Positions 1 to 6,649 of a DNA stretch of 8,786 nucleotides are shown one piece after another. This DNA comes from Pseudomonadota bacterium (GTDB lineage Bacteria > Pseudomonadota > Gammaproteobacteria > SZUA-229). The translations under genes were made by a program, and so were the position numbers. Positions within the stretch are counted from its first letter, which is position 1. Each line of letters begins with the position of its first letter. Location of the stretch: contig JADFWF010000040.1 in assembly GCA_015222965.1 (NCBI GenBank), positions 1 to 8,786 of the forward strand. The letters run 5' to 3'. Under the pieces are notes generated by a model that worked only from the letters and a program-made list of their open reading frames with translations, made no database searches and was not told the DNA's origin.

Positions 1-20
1 GCGCTTCGCTCGCAATGACA
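1..20. repeat. Partial CATTGCGAGCG-type intergenic repeat (one arm, cut by window edge)
   Basis: The reverse complement of bases 1-19 reads GTCATTGCGAGCGAAGCGC. This is identical over 19 bases to 6801-6819 and differs at one base from 1423-1441. It is therefore the terminal arm of a third copy of the repeat family in this window, with the rest of the element lying left of the window. Similar CATTGCGAGCG sequences are, from memory, common between genes in many bacteria; that was not checked here. Confidence 0.75.
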
Positions 21-40
21 TGAATTCTTCAACGTTTTTA

Positions 41-70
41 TCTGTGTCCATCTGCGTTCATCTGTGGACA
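41..70. repeat. Three tandem 10-bp units, consensus TCTGYGTYCA
   Basis: Three consecutive 10-base units begin at 41, 51 and 61. The first two fit TCTGYGTYCA, and the third differs in two positions near its end (TCTGTGGACA). A T-rich stretch precedes them. The array lies outside any gene, downstream of the leftward transglycosylase gene. It resembles a short intergenic repeat I recall from many environmental genomes. No function can be assigned. Confidence 0.75.
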
Positions 71-124
71 ATATGGTTTATTTTTTTTCAGAGTCTGGTA
101 AGGCTCAACAGCAGTCATTCGATT

Positions 125-143
125 CCCGGCATCCACTGTCGGG
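125..143. other. Small hairpin downstream of the transglycosylase gene
   Basis: CCCGGCA (125-131) and TGTCGGG (137-143) form a 7-bp stem with one G-T wobble and a 5-base loop. It lies 17 bases beyond the stop of the leftward transglycosylase gene. Read leftwards, no T tract follows the stem, so it is not a convincing intrinsic terminator. It may protect the 3' end of the message or be repeat debris. Confidence 0.4.
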
Positions 144-159
144 TCAAGCTTAAATTTAC

Positions 160-723
160 TTAGTTCTCACCCATTAACTTTCTGATGCGATTGACATAAC
201 CGCGTGTTTCTTTGGGCAGGTAAGGTTTTATTTCTTCCCAGATTTTTTCTTCACTAGCGGTGCGTTTTGAAGCGTTAAGAATTCGACCGTAACCTGCGTT
301 ATAACTGGCAAAGGTCATGTAGAGTTTATCCTGCGCTGCAGTTTTCTTGAATTTTCTGTACAGCGTGCGATCGTAATAGATGCCGGCAGCAATGTTCCAC
401 TTGGGTGCTTCCAGTTTACTGAAGTGCGGGTTTTTTTTGTTAATCTCGTCGAAGGTGGCGGGCATGATCTGCATCAGACCCTGTGCGCCGACATGGCTTC
501 TGGCGTCGTGTGCCAGGCCGGATTCAGCAATCGCCTGCGCTTTAAACCAGTGCCAGTCAAATAAGGGACCGAAATAACGTTTGCTGTATTTTTTGAAGTG
601 GCGGTCGTACTTATTCGTCCATTTGCCGGAATGGACCGGGTGGTCGATGAAGCTTGCGTGCACGTTTTGCAGGTTTAACGTGAATGCAAGTGTCGTCGAG
701 AAAACGATGGCGGTTAAGCGCAT
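160..723 (-). CDS. Secreted lytic transglycosylase, SLT (goose-lysozyme-like) domain
   Basis: The 187-residue product should cleave the MurNAc-GlcNAc bond of peptidoglycan in the periplasm, leaving 1,6-anhydro-MurNAc ends. Residues 1-23 form a signal peptide ending in VHA before Ser24. There is no lipobox Cys, so it is probably soluble after signal peptidase I cleavage. The rest is one SLT domain: catalytic Glu67 in AIAESGL, GLMQIMP at 82-88, AAGIYY at 112-117, YNAG at 141-144, and ETRGYV near 172-177. It lacks the extra domains of Slt70 or MltF and is a minimal enzyme, so no specific E. coli name is justified. The start at 723 is chosen because it begins the signal peptide; no clear ribosome binding site precedes it. 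The gene begins 20 bases after the stop of the DUF350-like gene, suggesting co-transcription or translational coupling. Confidence 0.9.
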   Translation of the reverse strand: MRLTAIVFSTTLAFTLNLQNVHASFIDHPVHSGKWTNKYDRHFKKYSKRYFGPLFDWHWFKAQAIAESGLAHDARSHVGAQGLMQIMPATFDEINKKNPHFSKLEAPKWNIAAGIYYDRTLYRKFKKTAAQDKLYMTFASYNAGYGRILNASKRTASEEKIWEEIKPYLPKETRGYVNRIRKLMGEN

Positions 724-743
724 AGGATTATTGTTGTGTTTGC

Positions 744-971
744 TTAGCTCAGACCGAGACCGATGACCAGGCCCAGGGAGATGCCGACGCCAATGAAGAT
801 GCCCATGACCATCAGACCTACGGCGATGTTGCCTTTACCGAGTTCATCGCTGATATTAAAGCTAACCATCCTGTTAAACATGGTGCAGCTGAACTTCATA
901 AAGAATAGCGTTAAAAAACCGCCAAACACGACGTAGATAAAATTTAATATAATTGGTGGGATGTCGATCAT
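744..971 (-). CDS. Small two-helix membrane protein, single DUF350-like unit
   Basis: This 75-residue protein has two hydrophobic segments, at about 9-26 and 50-73. A short polar stretch, SFNISDELGKGN, separates them. The second segment, GNIAVGLMVMGIFIGVGISLG, is Gly-rich and resembles the repeat unit of DUF350 (UPF0719) inner-membrane proteins. Those usually carry two such units and four helices in roughly 130-140 residues, so this would be a half-size member that may dimerise. The function of the family is unknown to me and none is claimed. An AGG lies about nine bases upstream of the ATG and could serve as ribosome binding site. It lies between bolA (68 bases upstream) and the transglycosylase gene (20 bases downstream), all leftward, so a membrane or envelope role is a reasonable guess. 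I am confident it is a gene and only moderately sure of the family. Confidence 0.68.
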   Translation of the reverse strand: MIDIPPIILNFIYVVFGGFLTLFFMKFSCTMFNRMVSFNISDELGKGNIAVGLMVMGIFIGVGISLGLVIGLGLS

Positions 972-1039
972 GATAATGCCTGCTTATTTAGTTATGTTGC
1001 ACAACTTATTGTAGCCTGAAAATATCATTTTTCATTGTT

Positions 1040-1363
1040 TTATTTGCCGCCACCCATGCATTCTGGCGAGTCAGGTGCTCTGCCTTTTTCAAACCATTCT
1101 TCCATGGTCATGGTGTGCAGGGCGAGGGCGTGGATGCCGCCTTCAGAACGATCTTTCTGTAATTCGTCTGTCAGCGCTTTATTGACCAGGCGATGACGCG
1201 CAACCAGCATTTTTCCTTTGAAGTCGTCGCAAACGATGGTTACTTTGAAGTGTGATTCAGACCCTTCAGGCACATTGTGCATGTAGCTTTCATTCACGAC
1301 TTCGAGGTGTTCCGGTGAAAAAGCGTCTTTCAGTTTTTGTGTGATGTTGTCTTGTATGTTCAT
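1040..1363 (-). CDS. bolA: BolA family transcription/Fe-S related regulator
   Basis: The 107-residue product is a close relative of E. coli BolA, a stress- and stationary-phase protein that affects cell shape and biofilm genes. It forms Fe-S complexes with monothiol glutaredoxins. Visible signatures (numbering from the ATG at 1363) are [20 protein letters not shown] at about 22-41, RHRLVN at 56-61, the conserved His in [10 protein letters not shown] near 78, and a SPECMGGGK tail matching the SPPCRGAGS tail of E. coli BolA. Cys45, in the VCDDF segment, and Cys102, in the tail, are the only cysteines. A GTG at 1366 lies directly before the ATG. I chose the ATG because [11 protein letters not shown] then aligns with the E. 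coli N terminus MMIRERIEEKL. No strong ribosome binding site is visible. Directly behind the stop is an AT-rich 6-bp hairpin (1017-1034) with no T tract. The gene may lead an operon with the DUF350-like and transglycosylase genes. Confidence 0.94.
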   Translation of the reverse strand: MNIQDNITQKLKDAFSPEHLEVVNESYMHNVPEGSESHFKVTIVCDDFKGKMLVARHRLVNKALTDELQKDRSEGGIHALALHTMTMEEWFEKGRAPDSPECMGGGK

Positions 1364-1421
1364 CACTAGATGGTATCACAACAGTTGTTCGTAAAAAACG
1401 CTTGAAAATCAGGCTTTTTAA

Positions 1422-1571
1422 CGTCATTGCGAGCGGAGCGCGGCAATCTCTGTTAGCACCTGTATCGACTGCATGAGATTATGAATTACCTCCATGTAAT
1501 TCACCCTACGGGCTGCTAAACACATTCAATTTTTTCCTAAAAATTAGTGCCACGCTCCGCTCGCAATGACG
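1422..1571. repeat. 150-bp palindromic intergenic repeat, CATTGCGAGCG family (MITE-like)
   Basis: The left arm CGTCATTGCGAGCGGAGCG (1422-1440) and right arm (1553-1571) are perfect 19-bp inverted repeats. After one mismatch, GGCA (1442-1445) pairs with TGCC (1548-1551). The interior holds two further hairpins: GAATTAC/GTAATTC (1483-1489 with 1496-1502, loop CTCCAT) and AATTTTT/AAAAATT (1528-1534 with 1539-1545). It nearly fills the gap between the bpt stop and the bolA upstream region, starting five bases past the bpt stop. In the leftward transcript it would fold as a long hairpin in the 3' region of the bpt message. It has no coding capacity. Its arms match those at 1-20 and 6801-6876. Clear target-site duplications are not visible. 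Confidence 0.85.
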
Positions 1572-1576
1572 GGTAA

Positions 1577-2287
1577 TTAAAGCTTGTTAAGCGATTGCCA
1601 CTGCTCATCACGGTATACCTGTAGCGGTTTGAAATTGTTTTTATAGTGCATCTTAGGGTGATTTTTGATCCAGTAGCCAAGGTAAACATAATCCAGTCCC
1701 AGCTCCCTGGCGTAGTCTATCTGTTTGAGAACACAGTAAGTACCCAGGCTGTTTTTTGCCATTTCAGGGTCGAAAAAACTGTACACCGCAGAGATGCCAT
1801 CGCTGACGATATCGGTTACCGCAACGGCGACTAGCCTGCCATCGATACGTTGTTCAAGAAACTGGGTATCACTCCATTTGCAATATAAAAATTGTTTGAA
1901 ATCTTCTTCCTCAGGGTCAGCCATGGAACCATCGGTGTGCCTTGAATTGAGATAGCGACGATAAAGTTCAAAATATTCTTCGTTGAAACCTGCGCTGACT
2001 GCAGTTTGTTTTACATTCTGATTTGCCTTTAAACAGCGTTTCTGTGAGCGGCTGATGGCGAAGCTATTGACCGGGATGCGACAGGCGAGACAGGACTGGC
2101 AATCATTGCAGTGTGGGCGGTAACAATAGGTGCCGCTGCGGCGAAAACCATGCTGAATCAGCTGATTGTAGATCGGCATATTGAGCCGCAGTTTCGGGTC
2201 GGGCACCAGGTTGCGGCTCGTCCTGTTGTCAAAATAGCTGCAGGGTGATTCGGTGGTGATGTAGAGCTGCAGATGGCGCGTGTTCAT
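1577..2287 (-). CDS. bpt: Aspartate/glutamate leucyltransferase (Bpt, N-end rule)
   Basis: The 236-residue cytoplasmic enzyme should transfer Leu from Leu-tRNA to proteins with N-terminal Asp or Glu, marking them for ClpS/ClpAP degradation. It has the N-terminal CSYFDNRTSRNLVPDP segment (Cys16). A Cys-rich block follows (GTYCYRPHCNDCQSCLACR, with Cys55, 60, 63, 66 and 69), then SRSQKRCLKANQN near 79-91. The C-terminal GNAT-like half includes GTYCVLKQIDYARELGL and YLGYWIKNHPKMHYK. Length fits the bacterial Bpt family. The ATG at 2287 is preferred: the frame stays open to an ATG at 2395, but those 36 extra residues (MRILRQYLV onward) resemble nothing in the family and overlap the promoter region shared with metH. 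The upstream GGTAACT is a weak ribosome binding site. It diverges from metH. In many gammaproteobacteria bpt lies by aat and infA; neither neighbours it here. Confidence 0.94.
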   Translation of the reverse strand: MNTRHLQLYITTESPCSYFDNRTSRNLVPDPKLRLNMPIYNQLIQHGFRRSGTYCYRPHCNDCQSCLACRIPVNSFAISRSQKRCLKANQNVKQTAVSAGFNEEYFELYRRYLNSRHTDGSMADPEEEDFKQFLYCKWSDTQFLEQRIDGRLVAVAVTDIVSDGISAVYSFFDPEMAKNSLGTYCVLKQIDYARELGLDYVYLGYWIKNHPKMHYKNNFKPLQVYRDEQWQSLNKL

Positions 2288-2327
2288 AGTTACCAGTTTA
2301 GTCTGAAAGGCTGGTGGCCGCCTGTAA

Positions 2328-2353
2328 AAATCGCGGAATAAAATCCGTGATTT
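2328..2353. promoter_or_regulatory. Hairpin in the bpt-metH divergent region
   Basis: AAATCGCGGA (2328-2337) and TCCGTGATTT (2344-2353) form a 10-bp stem around a 6-base ATAAAA loop. Pairing is complete with one G-U wobble if read rightwards; read leftwards there is one A-C mismatch. On the leftward strand it sits about 40 bases upstream of the bpt start and is followed by a short T run, so it could act as a weak attenuator or stabiliser in a bpt leader. It could equally be a protein-binding inverted repeat. Function is inferred only from position. Confidence 0.35.
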
Positions 2354-2377
2354 CAGGGTTACTGTGGTAACGAGGTA

Positions 2378-2407
2378 TTGGCGTAGAATGCGCATCTACC
2401 CTATAAA
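2378..2407 (+). promoter_or_regulatory. Putative sigma-70 promoter of metH
   Basis: TTGGCG (2378-2383) lies 18 bases before TATAAA (2402-2407). They match four and five of six consensus positions. A start near 2414 would give a leader of about 36 bases before the metH ATG at 2450. That is too short for a cobalamin or SAM riboswitch. This placement also argues against the upstream in-frame ATG at 2408, which would lie at or before the transcription start. I saw no MetJ-like AGACGTCT boxes. Confidence 0.5.
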
Positions 2408-2449
2408 ATGGTACAATCTCCCGCTATTTTTTACCCGATATTTAAAGTT

Positions 2450-5400
2450 ATGGCAATGAACCGCGAACAACGTATAAAGCATCTTCACCAAGCACTAAAG
2501 CAGCGCATCTTAATCCTTGATGGCGCCACCGGTACCATGATCCAGCGCCATAAACTGGATGAGGCTGCCTATCGCGGTGAACGTTTTGCTGACTGGCCTT
2601 CCGATCTTAAAGGTAATAACGATCTGTTGGCGCTGACCCAGCCAGAGATTATTCACGGTATTCATGAGCAATACCTGGATGCCGGTGCTGACCTCATAGA
2701 AACTAATACCTTCAACGCTACCCGTGTTTCGATGGCTGACTATGACATGGAAGATCTCAGTTACGAGATCAACGTGGCGGCGACTTCGCTGGCAAGGAAA
2801 GCAGCCGACAGCTTTAGCACCGATGAAAAGCCGCGTTATGTGGCGGGTGTTCTGGGGCCAACCAACCGCACCTGTTCGATTTCACCGGATGTGAATGACC
2901 CTGCTTTTCGTAACATCAAATTTACCGAACTGGCCGAGGCCTATGCGGAATCAACCCGTGCTCTGATCGAAGGCGGTGCTGACATCATTTTGATCGAAAC
3001 CATCTTTGATACCTTGAATGCCAAGGCTGCCATCTTTGCCGTGAAACAGGTGTTTGCTGAAGACGAAATCGAATTGCCGATCATGATCTCCGGCACTATT
3101 ACTGACCAGTCCGGCCGTACCCTGACCGGCCAGTTAACGGAAGCTTTTTATAATTCATTGCGCCACGCTGAGCCGATCTCTATCGGTCTGAACTGCGCGC
3201 TGGGGCCTGAAGACCTGCGACAGTATGTGCAGGAATTGTCTCGCATATCAGAGACTTTTGTTTCCGCGCATCCCAATGCAGGTCTTCCCAATGAGATGGG
3301 CGGTTATGATCTCGGCCCGGATGATATGGCGCAGGCGATCGCCGAATGGGCGAATAGCGGTTTCCTGAATATTGTCGGTGGTTGTTGTGGCACCACGCCG
3401 GACCACATCCGTGCATTTGCCGCTATCGTTGCCGAGGTAAAACCGCGAGCCATCCCTGATATCCCTGTGCAGTGCCGCCTCTCTGGTCTGGAGCCTTTTA
3501 ATATTGGCAAAGACTCGTTATTCGTTAACGTTGGTGAACGTAATAACGTTACCGGTTCTGCCTTATTCAAGCGTCTGATCAAAGAAGATAAATACGAAGA
3601 AGCCTTAAGCGTAGCTGCGCAGCAGGTGGAGAACGGTGCCCAGGTAATTGATATCAACATGGATGAAGGCATGCTGGAATCAAAAGAGGCGATGGTCAAG
3701 TTTTTAAACCTGATCGCTTCTGAACCGGATATCTCCCGTGTGCCGGTGATGATCGATTCATCCAAATGGGACATCATCGAAGCCGGTCTGCAGTGTGTGC
3801 AGGGTAAATCCATCGTCAATTCTATCTCGCTAAAAGAAGGTGAAGAAAACTTCATCAAATATGCCAGGCTGGTCAGGCAGTATGGTGCAGCCGTCATCGT
3901 GATGGCGTTCGATGAAGACGGTCAGGCCGATACCTACCAGCGTAAAGTCGACATCTGTACCCGTTCATACAAAGTATTGACCGAAGTCGTGGGTTTCCCG
4001 CCGGAAGACATCATCTTCGACCCGAATATCTTCGCGGTTGCAACCGGTATCGAAGAGCATAATAACTATGCTGTCGATTTTATCGAAGCCACACGTTTCA
4101 TAAAACAGACGCTGCCGCATGCGATGGTCTCCGGCGGTGTCTCAAACGTCTCGTTTTCATTTCGTGGTAATAACCCGGTGCGTGAAGCGATTCACTCGGT
4201 ATTTTTATATCACGCCATCCAGGCTGGCATGGATATGGGTATCGTTAACGCTGGCCAGCTAGCGGTTTATGACGATCTGCCTGCAGAGCTGCGTGAAGCT
4301 GTCGAGGACGTTATCCAGAATAAAAATGCGGAAGGTACCGATCGCCTGCTTGATTTAGCGCCGCAATTCATGGGTGATGGCAGTGTAAAAGAAAACAAGC
4401 AGGATCTGGCCTGGCGTGAAAACCCGGTTAACCAGCGACTGGCACATGCGCTGGTAAAGGGCATAACCGACTTTATCGAAGAAGATACCGAAGAGGCGAG
4501 GCAGCAGGCTGAGCTTACCTTGCACGTGATCGAAGGACCTCTGATGGACGGCATGAATACCGTCGGAGATCTGTTCGGTGAAGGCAAGATGTTTTTACCG
4601 CAGGTGGTAAAGTCGGCACGGGTAATGAAAAAAGCCGTGGCCTATCTGATGCCTTATCTGGAAGCTGAAAAAGAAGGTGAGTTAAAAACCAACGGTAAGA
4701 TTCTGATGGCCACGGTCAAAGGCGACGTGCACGACATCGGCAAAAATATCGTCGGCGTGGTGCTGCAATGCAATAACTACGAAGTCATCGATATCGGTGT
4801 CATGGTGCCCGCAGAAACCATACTGAGCGAAGCGAAAAAACATGATGTCGACATCATTGGCCTGTCGGGCTTGATCACGCCATCGCTGGATGAGATGGTA
4901 CACATGGCATCAGAGATGCAGCGCCTCGATATGAATATTCCATTGATGATCGGTGGTGCGACCACGTCGCGTATTCATACCGCGGTAAAAATAGATCCGA
5001 AATACAGCAACGCTGTCGTCTATGTCGCCGACGCGTCACGGGCGGTCGGTGTTGCCGGTGAACTGTTGAGTGATGAACGTAAAGCAGGCTACGTGAAAAG
5101 CATCAAAGACGAATATGATGAGATGCGTATCCAGCGTGCTAAACGCTCATCCAAAAGAAAAACCTTTAACCTGCCGCAAGCGCGCGATAATGCATACAAA
5201 GGTGACTGGGAAAGCTATACGCCGCCTGCGCCAACCTTCCTCGGTATAAAAACTTTTGAAGACTATTCACTGGATGAATTAAGTGAATATATCGACTGGA
5301 CGCCATTCTTTCATGCCTGGGAACTGGCCGGCAAGTACCCAAAGATATTAGATGACGAGGTCGTCGGTGAAGAAGCAACGCGCCTGTTTGAAGATGCACA

Positions 5401-6157
5401 AAAAATGCTGAAACAGATTGTCGATGAAAAATGGCTGCAGGCAAGAGCGGTGATCGGTTTCTTCCCGGCAAACAGTGTGGGTGATGACATTGAGCTCTAC
5501 ACGGATGACGATCGGGCAGAAGTAAAAACAGTATTGCACCACCTGCGTCAGCAGATGGCAAAACCATCGGATCGTCCAAACAGCTGTATCGCAGATTTTG
5601 TTGCACCGAAAGATTCTGGTAAGGACGGCTCTATGATTAAAGATTATGTCGGCGCTTTTGCAGTAACTGCAGGCATCGGTATCGATGAGCATGTGCAGCG
5701 TTTTGAAGCCGATCATGATGACTACAACAGTATCCTGTTAAAGGCGCTGGCAGACCGTTTAGCCGAAGCCTTTGCTGAATGCATGCACCATCGTGTGCGT
5801 AATGAGTTCTGGGCTTATGCTACCGATGAAAGTTTTTCGAATGATGAACTGATCGCCGAAAGCTATCAGGGGATTCGACCTGCACCGGGTTATCCAGCCT
5901 GTCCGGACCATACAGAAAAAGCCACGCTCTGGTCGTTGATCGAACCGGATAAAAATGCCGGTATAACGATTACCGAAAGTTTTGCTATGTTGCCGACCGC
6001 GGCAGTTTCGGGTTTCTATTTCTCACATCCGGACGCAAAATATTTTGGTACCGGAAAAATTCAGAAAGATCAGGTGGAAGATTATGCCAAGCGCAAAGGC
6101 GAAAATATTGCGGTGGTCGAGCGCTGGTTAGCGCCGGTGCTGGATTATGACACCTGA
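2450..6157 (+). CDS. metH: Cobalamin-dependent methionine synthase (MetH)
   Basis: The 1235-residue enzyme transfers the methyl group of 5-methyltetrahydrofolate through cob(I)alamin to homocysteine, making methionine and tetrahydrofolate in the cytoplasm. All four modules are present. (1) The homocysteine domain runs from [10 protein letters not shown] to GGCCGTT, with zinc ligands Cys249, Cys312 and Cys313 (E. coli 247, 310, 311). (2) The pterin domain starts near [13 protein letters not shown]. (3) The cobalamin module has the cap [19 protein letters not shown] and GDVHDIGKN, whose His761 is the lower axial cobalt ligand (E. coli 759). (4) The C-terminal AdoMet reactivation domain contains [10 protein letters not shown], with Arg1143. 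Length is close to the 1227 residues of E. coli MetH and nothing looks broken. The start is 2450 or the in-frame ATG at 2456; a weak AAAG at 2444-2447 is better spaced for 2456. The gene is monocistronic as seen, with no intrinsic terminator directly behind it. Confidence 0.98.
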   Translation: MAMNREQRIKHLHQALKQRILILDGATGTMIQRHKLDEAAYRGERFADWPSDLKGNNDLLALTQPEIIHGIHEQYLDAGADLIETNTFNATRVSMADYDMEDLSYEINVAATSLARKAADSFSTDEKPRYVAGVLGPTNRTCSISPDVNDPAFRNIKFTELAEAYAESTRALIEGGADIILIETIFDTLNAKAAIFAVKQVFAEDEIELPIMISGTITDQSGRTLTGQLTEAFYNSLRHAEPISIGLNCALGPEDLRQYVQELSRISETFVSAHPNAGLPNEMGGYDLGPDDMAQAIAEWANSGFLNIVGGCCGTTPDHIRAFAAIVAEVKPRAIPDIPVQCRLSGLEPFNIGKDSLFVNVGERNNVTGSALFKRLIKEDKYEEALSVAAQQVENGAQVIDINMDEGMLESKEAMVKFLNLIASEPDISRVPVMIDSSKWDIIEAGLQCVQGKSIVNSISLKEGEENFIKYARLVRQYGAAVIVMAFDEDGQADTYQRKVDICTRSYKVLTEVVGFPPEDIIFDPNIFAVATGIEEHNNYAVDFIEATRFIKQTLPHAMVSGGVSNVSFSFRGNNPVREAIHSVFLYHAIQAGMDMGIVNAGQLAVYDDLPAELREAVEDVIQNKNAEGTDRLLDLAPQFMGDGSVKENKQDLAWRENPVNQRLAHALVKGITDFIEEDTEEARQQAELTLHVIEGPLMDGMNTVGDLFGEGKMFLPQVVKSARVMKKAVAYLMPYLEAEKEGELKTNGKILMATVKGDVHDIGKNIVGVVLQCNNYEVIDIGVMVPAETILSEAKKHDVDIIGLSGLITPSLDEMVHMASEMQRLDMNIPLMIGGATTSRIHTAVKIDPKYSNAVVYVADASRAVGVAGELLSDERKAGYVKSIKDEYDEMRIQRAKRSSKRKTFNLPQARDNAYKGDWESYTPPAPTFLGIKTFEDYSLDELSEYIDWTPFFHAWELAGKYPKILDDEVVGEEATRLFEDAQKMLKQIVDEKWLQARAVIGFFPANSVGDDIELYTDDDRAEVKTVLHHLRQQMAKPSDRPNSCIADFVAPKDSGKDGSMIKDYVGAFAVTAGIGIDEHVQRFEADHDDYNSILLKALADRLAEAFAECMHHRVRNEFWAYATDESFSNDELIAESYQGIRPAPGYPACPDHTEKATLWSLIEPDKNAGITITESFAMLPTAAVSGFYFSHPDAKYFGTGKIQKDQVEDYAKRKGENIAVVERWLAPVLDYDT

Positions 6158-6190
6158 TTTTCCGCGCTCCAATTACTGTTATTGAGCCTT

Positions 6191-6303
6191 AAGAGAAGTT
6201 GGCAGTTTGCAGTAGGCAGTCATCAGTTAAAAACAAAAAGACAAAAAAACTGTGTTTTCAGCGGCGCAGACGATGGGTTTTGCTTTTACTGCCAACTTCT
6301 CTT
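6191..6303. repeat. 113-bp element with 16-bp perfect terminal inverted repeats
   Basis: AAGAGAAGTTGGCAGT (6191-6206) is perfectly repeated in inverse at 6288-6303, enclosing 81 bases. Inside are a tandem 7-bp array (6201-6228), a purine-rich A tract and a small AAAAC/GTTTT hairpin (6246-6258). It starts 34 bases after the metH stop. With no T tract beyond the right arm it is not an intrinsic terminator for metH, though the transcript could fold into a long hairpin that protects the 3' end. The form is that of a small non-autonomous (MITE-like) or REP-like element. It is unrelated in sequence to the CATTGCGAGCG family. Confidence 0.75.
6201..6228. repeat. Four tandem 7-bp units, consensus NGCAGTN
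   Basis: Units begin at 6201, 6208, 6215 and 6222. The first three contain GCAGT in the same register and the last is degenerate (TCAGT). They overlap the left arm of the 113-bp inverted-repeat element and probably belong to it. Similar GGCAGT arrays are, from memory, widespread in intergenic DNA of environmental bacteria. Confidence 0.65.
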
Positions 6304-6622
6304 CCTGGCCGATTGCAGAATTTAAACCAGATCGTTAGTTGTAAGTAATGTAACCTGTCGAATAATTTAATTATAAGAATCGATTTTATTGCTGCCCGCA
6401 ATTATCGTAAATTGTTGTTTTTGCAGTAAAAAACAAACATTTTTGATGTTGTATATAAGCAACTGGTGTCAGGATTTATTACAGGCGGCTTTTTTTCGTT
6501 CCTGTTCAATCATGAACTGAGATGTTTTTGATAATTGTATTTTCTGGCTCAATGTCCCTGTGTTAGGGGTTTGACTGCTATTGCGCTGTTCGGTCAAAGA
6601 AATTGTCAGGGCTTATTCTTAC
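6304..6622. other. AT-rich stretch without a recognisable gene
   Basis: No open frame of useful length and no RNA family I recognise is present. Visible structure is an AT hairpin TTGTTTTT/AAAAACAA (6415-6422 with 6429-6436), a 5-bp hairpin GTTCA/TGAAC (6504-6517), and an inverted pair TTTGAC/GTCAAA (6570-6575 and 6593-6598). The last lies 25 bases before the candidate small-RNA promoter. An imperfect TGT-N11-ACA lies at 6467-6483. If the downstream promoter uses sigma-54, an activator site would be expected in this stretch, but no known site matches. Confidence 0.4.
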
Positions 6623-6648
6623 TTGGCATGATTGGTGCTAACTATAAT
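6623..6648 (+). promoter_or_regulatory. Overlapping sigma-54-like and sigma-70-like promoter elements
   Basis: A -24/-12 type element TGGCATG-N4-GTGCT (6624-6639) has the exact GG-N10-GC spacing (GG 6625-6626, GC 6637-6638). It matches the sigma-54 consensus TGGCACG-N4-TTGCW except at two positions. It predicts a start near 6650. Four bases on is a perfect TATAAT (6643-6648), which predicts a start near 6655 if used by sigma-70, but its -35 region (about 6619-6626) is poor. Both starts fall just at the first hairpin of the candidate small RNA. Confidence 0.5.
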
Positions 6649-6649
6649 A

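Noticed and set aside
41..70. Start of a CRISPR array
   Set aside because: The units are 10 bp and contiguous with no spacers, and there are no cas genes.
2288..2395. In-frame upstream ATG extending Bpt by 36 residues
   Set aside because: Bpt proteins begin close to the sequence starting at 2287. The extension is Arg-rich without family resemblance and overlaps the hairpin and promoter region.
2408..2449. In-frame upstream ATG extending MetH by 14 residues
   Set aside because: It lies at the -10 element and before the predicted transcription start, and the extra residues ([14 protein letters not shown]) are unlike MetH N termini.
3304..3897. Long minus-strand open frame inside metH, and others at 4267-4587 and 5166-5716
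   Set aside because: They are antisense to conserved MetH domains, with Ser/Arg/Pro-rich or low-similarity translations typical of shadow frames.
6191..6303. Inverted repeat as the intrinsic terminator of metH
   Set aside because: The loop is 81 bases and no T tract follows the right arm.
6467..6483. TGT-N11-ACA as a NifA-type activator site for the sigma-54-like promoter
   Set aside because: NifA sites have N10, and one imperfect short match in AT-rich DNA is expected by chance.
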